NCBI RefSeq assembly: GCF_900099805.1
Contig: NZ_FNDR01000006.1
Span: 338,840 to 402,839 of the forward strand
Length of the DNA stretch: 64,000 nt
Direction of reading: 5' to 3'
Origin: Variovorax sp. OV700
GTDB lineage: Bacteria; Pseudomonadota; Gammaproteobacteria; Burkholderiales; Burkholderiaceae_C
Shown here in pieces: positions 1-8,353 of the stretch (positions are counted from its first letter, which is position 1; each line of letters opens with the position of its first letter). Position numbers and translations under genes: made by a program. Under the pieces are notes generated by a model, which did no database searches, was not told where the DNA came from, and saw nothing but the letters and a program-made list of their open reading frames with translations.

Positions 1-1
1 G

Positions 2-214
2 AGCCCGATGGCGAACGTGACGCACCAGCTGTGGGTGCTGGCGGTCACCTTCGTGGCCATGGCCTCGCTCAATGCCACGCTCTACGCCGTGTTCGCGGGC
101 TCAGCCCGCAGGTTGCTTTCGTCGCCGCGCGCGCAGCGCCGCTTCAACCTTGCGGGCGGCTCGCTGCTGAGCGCAGCAGGCGTGTGGGCGCTGCTTGCGC
201 GCAGGCCTGCCTGA
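2..214 (+). CDS. LysE/RhtB-type exporter, C-terminal fragment
   Basis: The reading frame is already open at the left edge, so only the last 70 residues are present. They contain one hydrophobic helix near the start (LWVLAVTFVAMASLNATLYA), a short basic loop (RRLLSSPRAQRRFN) and a final glycine/alanine-rich helix ending in LLARRPA. This helix-loop-helix ending is typical of the LysE/RhtB amino-acid exporter family, which are inner-membrane proteins of about 205 residues. The ATG at 8 is probably internal rather than the start. The gene converges on the lipoprotein gene that ends 18 bases downstream. The family call rests on the tail alone. Confidence 0.6.
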   Translation, partial: SPMANVTHQLWVLAVTFVAMASLNATLYAVFAGSARRLLSSPRAQRRFNLAGGSLLSAAGVWALLARRPA

Positions 215-232
215 GGCGCACTCCGGCCAACG

Positions 233-445
233 TCAGTTGCGGTACGGATTGCCGGGGCTGCGGTCGTAGCGGTTCGGCACGCCGTCTCCATCGCGGTCGC
301 GGTCATAGCGGTTGGGCACACCGTCGCGGTCGCGGTCCCCGTAGCCATAGTGCGCGCGCGGCGCCGGACGGTCATAGGGTGCGACCACGCAGCCGGCCAG
401 GGCGGCCGATGCGGCAAGCAGAAGGGCCAGTGTCTTCATCATCAT
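233..445 (-). CDS. small lipoprotein with Asp/Gly calcium-binding-like repeats
   Basis: A 70-residue protein begins with a lipoprotein signal peptide (three Met, Lys, a hydrophobic stretch, lipobox LAGC, Cys19). The mature part holds two near-identical copies of DRDxDGVPNRYDRxxG, which resemble thrombospondin type-3 or EF-hand-like calcium loops. It should be lipidated and placed in the envelope. The start at 445 is chosen because AAGGAGA lies seven bases upstream and the signal peptide begins there; the longer frame to 661 has no signal. A perfect 8-bp hairpin lies in the leader (474-493). Function is unknown; calcium binding is inference from the repeats. Confidence 0.75.
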   Translation of the reverse strand: MMMKTLALLLAASAALAGCVVAPYDRPAPRAHYGYGDRDRDGVPNRYDRDRDGDGVPNRYDRSPGNPYRN

Positions 446-473
446 TTGATTTCTCCTTGGAGTTATGGAAAGA

Positions 474-493
474 CGGCTTGCCTCCGCAAGCCG
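474..493 (-). promoter_or_regulatory. leader hairpin of the small lipoprotein gene
   Basis: CGGCTTGC and GCAAGCCG form a perfect 8-bp stem with a 4-base loop. On the minus strand the hairpin lies about 28 bases upstream of the lipoprotein start and is followed by TCTTTCC, so it is either a stabilising leader structure or a weak terminator for leftward readthrough. The rest of the 446-720 spacer shows nothing else I can support. Confidence 0.5.
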
Positions 494-720
494 GCAGCTG
501 CATTGAAGGCCACCTCCGTCTCGGCTCCGTATCTGCGATGAGGCCGGGGCGTGAAGTTCGTTACCGGATGTGGAACGTGCTGCAAACTTTGGCGCTAAGT
601 TCTTACGCGCGCAGGCGGCGGCGCACCCGTCTGCAAGTAGGTGCATTTCCCGTGGCCGCATGGCCGAGAATGGCGCCCCCGGGGCAGCCGATTCCCGCTC
701 CCGCCTTCACGCCGCTCCTC

Positions 721-3009
721 ATGCACCCCCCGCCTTTCGCCATCAGCCGCCGTTGTCTTGCCGCAACGCTGACGGTCATCCTCTGCGCGCAGCCGGTGCT
801 TGCATCGGCCGGCATCGTCAGCTTCGACGAGGTGAAGCGCGAGTTTCGTTCTTCCGACACTGCGGTGCTCGACCGCAACGGCGAGCTGCTGCAGCGCGTG
901 CGCACCGACGCCACCGTGCGGCGCGGGCAGTGGATTGCGCTTGCCGACGTTTCGCCCGCATTGCGCATGGCTATGGTGATGAGCGAAGACCGGCGCTTCT
1001 ACGAGCACAGCGGCATCGACTGGCGAGCGGTGTCGTCTGCCGCCTGGGGCAACCTGTGGAACACGCGCACCCGCGGCGCATCGACCATCACGATGCAGCT
1101 CTCCGGCCTGCTCGACGAAGATCTTCGCCGCGCCAACAGCGGGCGCACCTTCACGCAGAAGATTGGCCAGACGGTCGCGGCCACGCAGCTGGAACGCAGC
1201 TGGCGCAAGGACCAGATCCTCGAGGCCTACCTCAACACAGTGCCTTTCCGCGGCGAGATCGTGGGCATCGACGCGCTCTCGCGCACGCTGTTCGGCAAGG
1301 CGCCGAACGGCCTCGATGCGCGCGAGGCCAGCGTGGCCGCTGCGCTGGTGCGCGCGCCCAACGCCAAGCCCGCGCTGGTGGCGCAGCGCGCCTGCGAGGT
1401 GATGCGCGCCATGGAGCCGGGCCAGAAGATCGACTGCGATGCGCTCGACATGTTCACCAGTGCGGCGGTGCAGCGGCGTGCCTTCGATGCGAACGAAGGC
1501 ATTGCGCCGCATGCGGCTCGGCGCGCGCTCAGGGAGTTGCGCGACGCCGGTGAAGCGGCTGCTCTTTCCACGACGTCCGCGCGGCAGGCAGCCAACAAGG
1601 AGACGGCCGTCAGGACCACGCTGCGCGCGCCGCTGCAGCGCTTTGCGCTCGGCACGCTGCAACGCCACTTGAAGGAACTGCGCGGCCGCCACGTGGAAGA
1701 CGGCGCGCTGGTGGTGCTCGACAACGCGAGTGGCGAGGTGCTCGCCTGGGTCGGCTCCTCGGGCCCGCTGAGCCAGGCGGCCGAGGTCGACGCAGTCATC
1801 GCGCTGCGCCAGCCCGGCTCCACGCTCAAGCCGCTGCTCTATGCGCAGGCCATTGCCGAGCGGCGGCTCACCGCGGCCTCGCTGATCGACGATTCATCGG
1901 CGCAGATCAACACCGCGAGCGGGCTCTACATTCCGCAAAACTACGATCGCCAGTTCAAGGGACCGGTGTCGGCGCGCACCGCGCTCGCCGCCTCTCTCAA
2001 CGTGCCGGCGGTGCGCACGCTGGTGATGGTGTCGCCCGAATCGTTTGCGCGGCAGCTGCGCGCGGTGGGCCTGCCGCTGCGCGAAAGCGGCGACTACTAC
2101 GGCTACAGCCTCGCGCTCGGCAGCGCCGAGGTGTCGCTGCTGTCGCTCACCAACGCCTACCGCATGCTGGCCAATGGCGGGCGCTACGGACCCACCACGC
2201 TGTCCGCGCGGCCTGTGGCACCGGCACCGGCTTCAGCCGCGAAAGCCAGGGCTGGCGACGACTCGGCCGCGCTCGTCCTCGACCCACGAGCGGCCTTCAT
2301 CGTCGGCGACATCCTGTCCGACGCGAACGCACGCACGCGCACCTTCGGCTTGGACAGCATTCTTTCCACGCGCTTCTGGACCGCGGTGAAAACTGGCACC
2401 AGCAAGGACATGCGCGACAACTGGGCCATCGGCTGGTCGCAGCGCTACACAGTCGGCGTGTGGGTCGGCAACGCGAGCGGTGCGTCGATGTGGGACGTGA
2501 GCGGCACCAGCGGCGCGGCACCGGTATGGGCCGAGGTGATGCGCTTCCTGCACGCGCGTGAACCCAGCCGCGCACCCAAGCCGCCCGCCGGCCTCGTCGA
2601 AGCGCACGTGACATTCGGGTCCGGTGCCGACGGCAACTCACTGGAGGCCGCGCGCAGCGAATGGTTCCTGCAGGGCACGGAGCAGCCGCTCTTCGCGCTC
2701 GACAGCGGCGGCGCCGGCACATCGTCCGAGGCGGCAGCCGCGCGCATCACCGCGCCAGCAGACGGCACCATCATCGCGCTGGACCCCGACATTCCGCCGC
2801 TGCACCAGCGCGTGCGCTTCGAGTCCGAAGGCCGCGGCGTGCAATGGCGCATCGACGGCAAGCACTTTGCGCGTGGCAACAGCGCGCAATGGCTACCCTG
2901 GCCTGGGCGCCACGTGATCGAACTGGTCGACGCCACGGGCAAGGTGGTGGACCAGCGCAAGCTCGAAGTGCGCGGCGCGGGCGTGATCGCGAAAAGCGCG
3001 CGCCGATAG
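721..3009 (+). CDS. pbpC: penicillin-binding protein 1C (bifunctional peptidoglycan glycosyltransferase/transpeptidase)
   Basis: The 762-residue protein has a hydrophobic N-terminal anchor (about residues 10-30). A GT51 glycosyltransferase domain follows, with the motif EDRRFYEHSG and catalytic Glu89. The transpeptidase domain has S367-T-L-K370, S425-L-N427 and K557-T-G-T. A C-terminal domain of about 90 residues matches the PBP1C-specific BiPBP_C type. It polymerises and crosslinks peptidoglycan in the periplasm. The start at 721 puts the signal/anchor at the N-terminus; an in-frame ATG at 670 would add 17 residues. The frame open back to 31 is a GC-rich artefact. The alpha-2-macroglobulin gene that often precedes pbpC is not next to it here. 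Confidence 0.9.
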   Translation: MHPPPFAISRRCLAATLTVILCAQPVLASAGIVSFDEVKREFRSSDTAVLDRNGELLQRVRTDATVRRGQWIALADVSPALRMAMVMSEDRRFYEHSGIDWRAVSSAAWGNLWNTRTRGASTITMQLSGLLDEDLRRANSGRTFTQKIGQTVAATQLERSWRKDQILEAYLNTVPFRGEIVGIDALSRTLFGKAPNGLDAREASVAAALVRAPNAKPALVAQRACEVMRAMEPGQKIDCDALDMFTSAAVQRRAFDANEGIAPHAARRALRELRDAGEAAALSTTSARQAANKETAVRTTLRAPLQRFALGTLQRHLKELRGRHVEDGALVVLDNASGEVLAWVGSSGPLSQAAEVDAVIALRQPGSTLKPLLYAQAIAERRLTAASLIDDSSAQINTASGLYIPQNYDRQFKGPVSARTALAASLNVPAVRTLVMVSPESFARQLRAVGLPLRESGDYYGYSLALGSAEVSLLSLTNAYRMLANGGRYGPTTLSARPVAPAPASAAKARAGDDSAALVLDPRAAFIVGDILSDANARTRTFGLDSILSTRFWTAVKTGTSKDMRDNWAIGWSQRYTVGVWVGNASGASMWDVSGTSGAAPVWAEVMRFLHAREPSRAPKPPAGLVEAHVTFGSGADGNSLEAARSEWFLQGTEQPLFALDSGGAGTSSEAAAARITAPADGTIIALDPDIPPLHQRVRFESEGRGVQWRIDGKHFARGNSAQWLPWPGRHVIELVDATGKVVDQRKLEVRGAGVIAKSARR

Positions 3010-3022
3010 CAAGCGATCCCGT

Positions 3023-6000
3023 TCAATCCACCTTCACGCTGAAGAGCACCGACCCCGACCCGCCCGGTGCGAGCGAGCCAGAAAACTCCCAGCTCAGCAT
3101 GCCGGTACCGCCGGCGGTCTGCGCCACCGCGCAGGCCACCGAAGGCGCGGGGGTGACGTTGGCAGGCGTGTTCTTCCGGCAGGCGGTCAGCGATGCGGGC
3201 GTGGTGCCGGCCTGCGCGGCGACGAAGCTGGTGTACTGCGGCGTCGTGTCGTTGATCTTCATGTCGGAGATCGGCGTCGTTCCGTTATTGGTGTAGCTGA
3301 CGCGGTACTCCAGCGTCTCGCCCGACTTGGCCTGGTTGTTCACACCGAAGCTGCCGCCCTGCGTGACGTTACGTACTTCCTTCTTGAGCTCGAGCGCGCT
3401 GTTCGACACCGTCGTGGTGTCGAGCACCGTGTAGCTCGCGCTCAGGGCCGGGCCGGCGTTGGTGAAGCTGAAGCTGGCCTGCACCGTGCTCTGGTTGTTG
3501 TTGCCGTTGGCCGCGTTGGCGGGAATGAACTCCTGCATCACGATGCACACGTTCTGCCCGGCAGCCACCGTGACCGGCGCCGCGGGCGGATACAGCAGCG
3601 CAGCGCCGGCCTGCTGCGCGCCGGTGCAGCCGGTGTCGGCAAAGATCTTGCCGCTCCAGCCGCTGACGGCCGGCGTGTCGACCGAGTTGGAGATGCTGAA
3701 GCTCACCGTGCCGCCGGTGCGCGCAGTGAAGGTGTGCGCATAGCTGACGGTGCTGCCCGGCATGCCGCTCTTGGCGCCGTCGGCCGCGAAGGTGTTGCGG
3801 TCCACGTCGCCGAAGTTGAGGCCGGTGTGGCCCGTGCCGTTCCAGGTGAAGGCAACGCGGTCGGGCGTGCCGGTGCGCGTGTAGGTGTAGCTGGTGCCGC
3901 CGCTCGCCACCGCCGAACCCGAAGGCAGCGGAACGGCGCCGAACGAAGCGCCTGTCGAGAGGCGCAGCGCGGTGTTGGTTTCTTCCACGCACAGCGGCGC
4001 ATTCGCAGCGGTGGCAAAGGGCACGTCGAGCGCGTAGTTGCCGGCGCCGTCGGTGGTGGCCGTCGACAGCACGGTGGCGCTGCAGTTGGTGAGCCGCACG
4101 CTCACGCCGGCAATGCCGCCCTCGCTGCCGTTGATCAACCCGTCGTTCGCGACGCCCGGGCCCGTGCCGTTGTCCAGGAACACGCGGCCCGTCACGGTGT
4201 AGCCGAAGCCGTTGACGAAGGTACAGGTGATGTTGGCGCCGGCCACCATGTTGACTGCAGGAATGGTGAGCACATTGCCGGCCAGCGTGCCGAAGGACAC
4301 GTTGGGCGTGGCACTGGCCGCATCCAGGCAGCTCGCACTGATCGGGTTGGCGGGCCAGCCGGCGGGCACGCTTTCCCGGATCGTCGCCAGCACGCCGGCC
4401 GTGCCGGTCAGGTTGGCGGCACCGCTCGCGGTGCCGGCACCGGTGACGGTGATGCTGTCGGTGGCGGCCGAGAGCCCGCTGAGCGCGAAGCCGAACAGGT
4501 TGGCGCCGCTGCCGCCGGTGGTGGTCTTCACGATCTGCACCCGGGGGAACGGCGGCGTGAAGGTGTTGGTGAAGGTGCAGGCGATGTTGCTGCCCGCCGC
4601 GGTGGCGGCCGCATCGAGCGTCACCTTGCGGTTGGGCAGGTCGGGCGTGGCGGTGCCGCCCGCGCCCAGGCCGGTGCAGCTCACGCCGGTGAGCGCGTAG
4701 TTGGCGGGCAGCGGGTCTTCGGTGATGGTGGTGGCGATGCCGGGTGTGGTCAACGTCTGGATCGCGCCCGCGACCGCGGCGCCGACCGTCACGGTGGTGA
4801 TCGTCTGCGCCGCGAGGCCGTTGCTGCCGGTGAAACCGAAGGGGCCCACGCCGCCGTTGCTCACCTTGCTGATCGTCACCGTCGCCGAGGCTGCGTTGGT
4901 GAAGGTGCACAGCAGCGGCCTGCCGTACTGAACGCTGGCTGCGGGAATCGTGTAGGTGCGCGCATTGGTGCCGGTGCCCAGGCTGCCGACGGGCGTGCCG
5001 GCATCGGTACAGACCGCGCCCGCCAGGTTCCAGCCCGGCACCGCCGGCTCGGCAATGGTGATCGCGGCGCCCTGGGCCGTGGCCGAGAAGGGTTGCGTGC
5101 CGGCCGTCGCCGTGTTGCCGTCGACCGGCACTGCGGTGCCCGCCGCCACCGTGCTGACCACGCCGTTGGTCTGGGTGGTGTTGCTCAGCGTGAAATTGAA
5201 GGGGCCGCCGGCGCCGCCGGTGGTGGTCTTCGACAGGGTCAAGGTGGGCGGAGCGCAAACTGCGGTGGTGGTGGCCTGCGCAAGAAAGCCTTCGGCGTTC
5301 GCGCCGCTCTTGATGTGCACCACCACGGTGTTGCTGCCGGTGCGCCAGTTGCTGGACAGCGTCGCGCTCGCCTGCCTGCCCGCCAGGTACCCTTGAAAAT
5401 TGTAGGGATCGCTACCGCCTTGCGGCACGCCGGGCACGGTTTGCAGCACGCCGTTGACGAACACTTCGGCCACCGAGTTGTCGGAATAGAAGTCCAGCTT
5501 CAGCGAGAAGCTCGCCGGGTTCACCGACGCCGCCATGTTGAATGTGAAGCGGTGGTAGACGTCGACATTGCCCGTGTGGTTCGGGTCGTAGTTGGAATTC
5601 CAGTTGGCGTTGCCGAAGGGCGAATTGACCCAGGCGCCGGGAGCCTTGTTGCCCACGTAGGCGCGCTGCCACGAGGCCACGGTGCCCGGGCCGCCGCTGG
5701 CAGCGCCCACCCCCGACTCCCACACCGCGTCGCGGCCGCTGGTGAGCGGCGGGCCGTTGACGCCGTTGTAGGCAGTGTTGAAGATCGCGGCGTTCGAGAG
5801 GCAACTCAACGTCGGTGGAATCGGCGGCGAGGTGGCGTCGGTGGCGCCGGTGTTGGTGAAGGTGCAGACCAGGTTGGCGCCCGGCGCGGTGGCCGCGGCA
5901 TTGAGCGTGAGCGTACGGCCCGAGAGCGTGGCGGTGCCGCCGGAAGGCAGGCCGGTGCAGGAGGCGCCCGTCAGCGTGTAGCCTGCCGGCGGCGCGCTCT

Positions 6001-8353
6001 CGGTGATGGTGGTGGCCGTGCTCGCGGCCGTGAGCGTCTGCACCGGCGCGCTCTCGGGCGTGCCGGCCACTGTGGTGGTGATGCTCTGTGCGGCGAGCCC
6101 GTTGCTGCCGGTGAAGTCGAAGGTGCCGACGCCGTTGAGCGAGGTCTTGCGGATGGTCACCGTCGGCAGCGAAAAGAACCTGTAGGTCTGCGGGCTCGGC
6201 AGGTAGCTGTTGCCGCTGGCCGTGAAGCTGCCGCCCAGTGCCACGCCACCCAGGGTGACCGCGGTGGCGCTGTAGGACGCGACGACGGTGCTCGTTGCCG
6301 TCACCTGGCAAAGGCTTGCGGCGGTGGTGGTGCAGCTGGCCGCCGCGCCCACGTTACCGCCGTTGAAGGCCACGTTGGGTGTGGCGCCGAAGCTCACGAC
6401 CACGCCGGCGCCGACCGGATTGCCATTCGCATCGCGCACGAAGGCCTCCAGCACGTCCTGTGCGCTGCCGTTGGCCAGTTGGCCGTCGGTGACGACGCGC
6501 AGGCCCGACTGCGCCGCGCTCGGCGTGCCGACCACGAAGCTGTAGGTCGCCGGGCTCGCGCCGTAGCTCTGGCCGTTCGTGGTGAAGACGCCGGTCAGCG
6601 TGCCGGCCGGGATGCTGACCGCGGTGCTCTTGGCACCTGGCACGGTGCTGGTCGCGTTGACCTGGCAGATGCCGTTGGCGGTGGTGGTGCACGTGCCAGC
6701 CGCGCCGACCGTGCCGCCGTTGAAGGCCACGCCGGGGGTGACGGCAAAGGTCACCACCGTGCCCGCCACCGGGTTGTCGGCGGCATCGCGCACGATGGCT
6801 TCGAGCACGTCCTGCGCGCTGCCGTTGGCCACCTGGTTGTCGGTGACGGTGCGTTCGCCCGAGCGAGCCAGGGCGGCCGCGCCGGCAACCACGGTAGTGG
6901 CCGCGCTGCCGCAACTGATCGTGGCGTTGGACACGCAGCTCGCACCGGGGTTCGTAGCGGGCGTTCCGTTGCCGACGACATTGGTGCTTGCGTAGTTGGT
7001 GAGCACAGTGCCTGCGATCGTGGTCGCCGTGGCGGTGAGCGTGAAGTTGCGCGACGCCCCGGCGGGAATGCCGCCGGCAGGCAGCGTCATCGTGCAGGTC
7101 AGCAATGCGCCGGCCGCGCTCGGCAGCGCGCCGCAGCTTACGGCGTTGACGTTGGCGCCGGGCGCGACCGCCGTGGCGATCACGCCTGCTGGCAGCTGAT
7201 CGCGAACGATCACCGCCGTGCCGGTGGCGACCGCGCCACTGTTGGCCACGCTGAGGGTGTAAGTGATGGCGGCCCCAGATGCCACTGTCGCCGGCGCCGT
7301 CTTGCTCAGCGTGATCACCGGCAGGTTGTACTGGATCACCACGAGACCGTTGCCGCCGCTGGCATCGCCGCCACCGCCGGTGCCGATGCCGGCCGTGTAG
7401 TGGGCGTCGCCGGTGGCGGCTGCGGCGCCGCCGACGTTGTCGGATGCCGAATTCAATCCGGCGGCCGTGGCCAGGTTCGGTGCGGCGACGCCTCCGGTGT
7501 AGCCGGATCCCCCGCCGCCCATGCCGTTGGGCGCGGTCCCCTGGCACAGGCCGCCGCCGCCACCGAAGTAGCCGCCACCACCGCCGCCGCCGCCTTCGTT
7601 CTGGTTCTGGTTGGTGGAAGCGCCAGCGCCGCCTTGGAGCGCGGTGCCGGCCGTCGGCGCGCCGAGGTTGCAGGTGCCGCCCGTTCCCGCCGCGCCCCCC
7701 GCCGTCGGGGTGCCGGGCCGCCCGCTGGCAGCCACGCCGTCGTCGCGCCCGCTCGCCCCGCCGCCGCCGCCGCCGGCCGGAGTGCCGGTGTCTGCGCCCG
7801 GCGAGGAACCGCCGCCGCCGCCGGCGATGAGCCTGGCGTTGCCCTGTGTGTAGGTCGTCGTGGCGAACACGCCCGACAGGCCGCCGCCGCTCGCACCGAT
7901 GGCTGTGGCCTGCCCGTTGCCGCCCGCGCCGCCGCCGCCATAGGTGCCGGTGAGATCGTTGACCGCGCCGCCCTCGCCGACGCGAACGCCCAGCGCCGTG
8001 CCCGCAGTCACCGCCAGCGTGCCGGAAGAAAAGCCGCCGCCCCCGCCGCCGCGCTGCTCGGTGTAGTAGCTCGTATTGGGTCCGCCGCCGCCCGCACCCC
8101 ATGCCTTGATGAACACCGAGCTCACGCCGGTCGGCACGGTGAACGTCTGGTTCGCGCCGGTGTACGTGATCTGGACACAGGCGTTGTAGCCCGATTGCGG
8201 CGAGCAAGGCAGTTGGTCAGCCACGGCCGGCACCGACATCAACAACGCCGGCAGCACCAGGACACACGCCCACAGGCCACGCATGTGCCGGGCGATCGAG
8301 GATGGAATGTGAGTCATCTGTTCTGCCACTGCGGCCGAATCATTTCTTGTCAT
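3023..8353 (-). CDS. giant secreted repeat protein: glycine-rich domain, DUF11, Big-1-like and prealbumin-like repeats
   Basis: This is a 1776-residue exported protein. A signal peptide ends near residue 46 (VPAVADQ). Residues 50-345 are extremely glycine-rich and open with a motif typical of Gly_rich_2 domains (VSSVFIKAWGAGGGG). DUF11 covers about 346-495. Two tandem Big-1/invasin-like repeats occupy 498-615 and 616-728. Prealbumin-like (SpaA-type) repeats lie at about 731-835, 1038-1153, 1158-1264 and 1270-1380, interrupted by a carbohydrate-binding-like segment (848-1033). An SdrD-B-like domain (1384-1515) and a terminal DUF11 (1650-1776) follow. There is no LPXTG motif and no C-terminal barrel. 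The ATG overlaps the stop of the upstream barrel gene (ATGA, 8350-8353), which supports this start and translational coupling. Confidence 0.8.
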   Translation of the reverse strand: MTRNDSAAVAEQMTHIPSSIARHMRGLWACVLVLPALLMSVPAVADQLPCSPQSGYNACVQITYTGANQTFTVPTGVSSVFIKAWGAGGGGPNTSYYTEQRGGGGGGFSSGTLAVTAGTALGVRVGEGGAVNDLTGTYGGGGAGGNGQATAIGASGGGLSGVFATTTYTQGNARLIAGGGGGSSPGADTGTPAGGGGGGASGRDDGVAASGRPGTPTAGGAAGTGGTCNLGAPTAGTALQGGAGASTNQNQNEGGGGGGGGYFGGGGGLCQGTAPNGMGGGGSGYTGGVAAPNLATAAGLNSASDNVGGAAAATGDAHYTAGIGTGGGGDASGGNGLVVIQYNLPVITLSKTAPATVASGAAITYTLSVANSGAVATGTAVIVRDQLPAGVIATAVAPGANVNAVSCGALPSAAGALLTCTMTLPAGGIPAGASRNFTLTATATTIAGTVLTNYASTNVVGNGTPATNPGASCVSNATISCGSAATTVVAGAAALARSGERTVTDNQVANGSAQDVLEAIVRDAADNPVAGTVVTFAVTPGVAFNGGTVGAAGTCTTTANGICQVNATSTVPGAKSTAVSIPAGTLTGVFTTNGQSYGASPATYSFVVGTPSAAQSGLRVVTDGQLANGSAQDVLEAFVRDANGNPVGAGVVVSFGATPNVAFNGGNVGAAASCTTTAASLCQVTATSTVVASYSATAVTLGGVALGGSFTASGNSYLPSPQTYRFFSLPTVTIRKTSLNGVGTFDFTGSNGLAAQSITTTVAGTPESAPVQTLTAASTATTITESAPPAGYTLTGASCTGLPSGGTATLSGRTLTLNAAATAPGANLVCTFTNTGATDATSPPIPPTLSCLSNAAIFNTAYNGVNGPPLTSGRDAVWESGVGAASGGPGTVASWQRAYVGNKAPGAWVNSPFGNANWNSNYDPNHTGNVDVYHRFTFNMAASVNPASFSLKLDFYSDNSVAEVFVNGVLQTVPGVPQGGSDPYNFQGYLAGRQASATLSSNWRTGSNTVVVHIKSGANAEGFLAQATTTAVCAPPTLTLSKTTTGGAGGPFNFTLSNTTQTNGVVSTVAAGTAVPVDGNTATAGTQPFSATAQGAAITIAEPAVPGWNLAGAVCTDAGTPVGSLGTGTNARTYTIPAASVQYGRPLLCTFTNAASATVTISKVSNGGVGPFGFTGSNGLAAQTITTVTVGAAVAGAIQTLTTPGIATTITEDPLPANYALTGVSCTGLGAGGTATPDLPNRKVTLDAAATAAGSNIACTFTNTFTPPFPRVQIVKTTTGGSGANLFGFALSGLSAATDSITVTGAGTASGAANLTGTAGVLATIRESVPAGWPANPISASCLDAASATPNVSFGTLAGNVLTIPAVNMVAGANITCTFVNGFGYTVTGRVFLDNGTGPGVANDGLINGSEGGIAGVSVRLTNCSATVLSTATTDGAGNYALDVPFATAANAPLCVEETNTALRLSTGASFGAVPLPSGSAVASGGTSYTYTRTGTPDRVAFTWNGTGHTGLNFGDVDRNTFAADGAKSGMPGSTVSYAHTFTARTGGTVSFSISNSVDTPAVSGWSGKIFADTGCTGAQQAGAALLYPPAAPVTVAAGQNVCIVMQEFIPANAANGNNNQSTVQASFSFTNAGPALSASYTVLDTTTVSNSALELKKEVRNVTQGGSFGVNNQAKSGETLEYRVSYTNNGTTPISDMKINDTTPQYTSFVAAQAGTTPASLTACRKNTPANVTPAPSVACAVAQTAGGTGMLSWEFSGSLAPGGSGSVLFSVKVD
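6170..6862 (-). repeat. tandem Big-1-like repeat pair inside the giant secreted protein
   Basis: Two consecutive coding repeats of about 118 and 113 codons share the start S-G-x-R-x-V-T-D-x-Q-x-A-N-G-S-A-Q-D-V-L and a middle block VAFNGGxVGAA. Each encodes an immunoglobulin-like fold of the invasin/intimin (Big-1) type. The copies have diverged at many positions, so they are an old duplication rather than a recent one. Confidence 0.7.

Noticed and set aside
31..720. N-terminal extension of the pbpC frame by up to 230 residues
   Set aside because: The extra part reads as basic low-complexity sequence overlapping two other genes; the signal/anchor and GT51 domain begin after 721.
3023..3100. 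Possible LPXTG-type sorting signal at the end of the 1776-residue protein
   Set aside because: The protein ends in SVKVD with no LPXTG, hydrophobic helix or basic tail, as expected for a Gram-negative host.
6170..7850. Repeated GC-rich units that might be a CRISPR array or DNA satellite
   Set aside because: The periodicity is in coding units (Big-1 repeats and glycine codons), without constant-length repeats and spacers.
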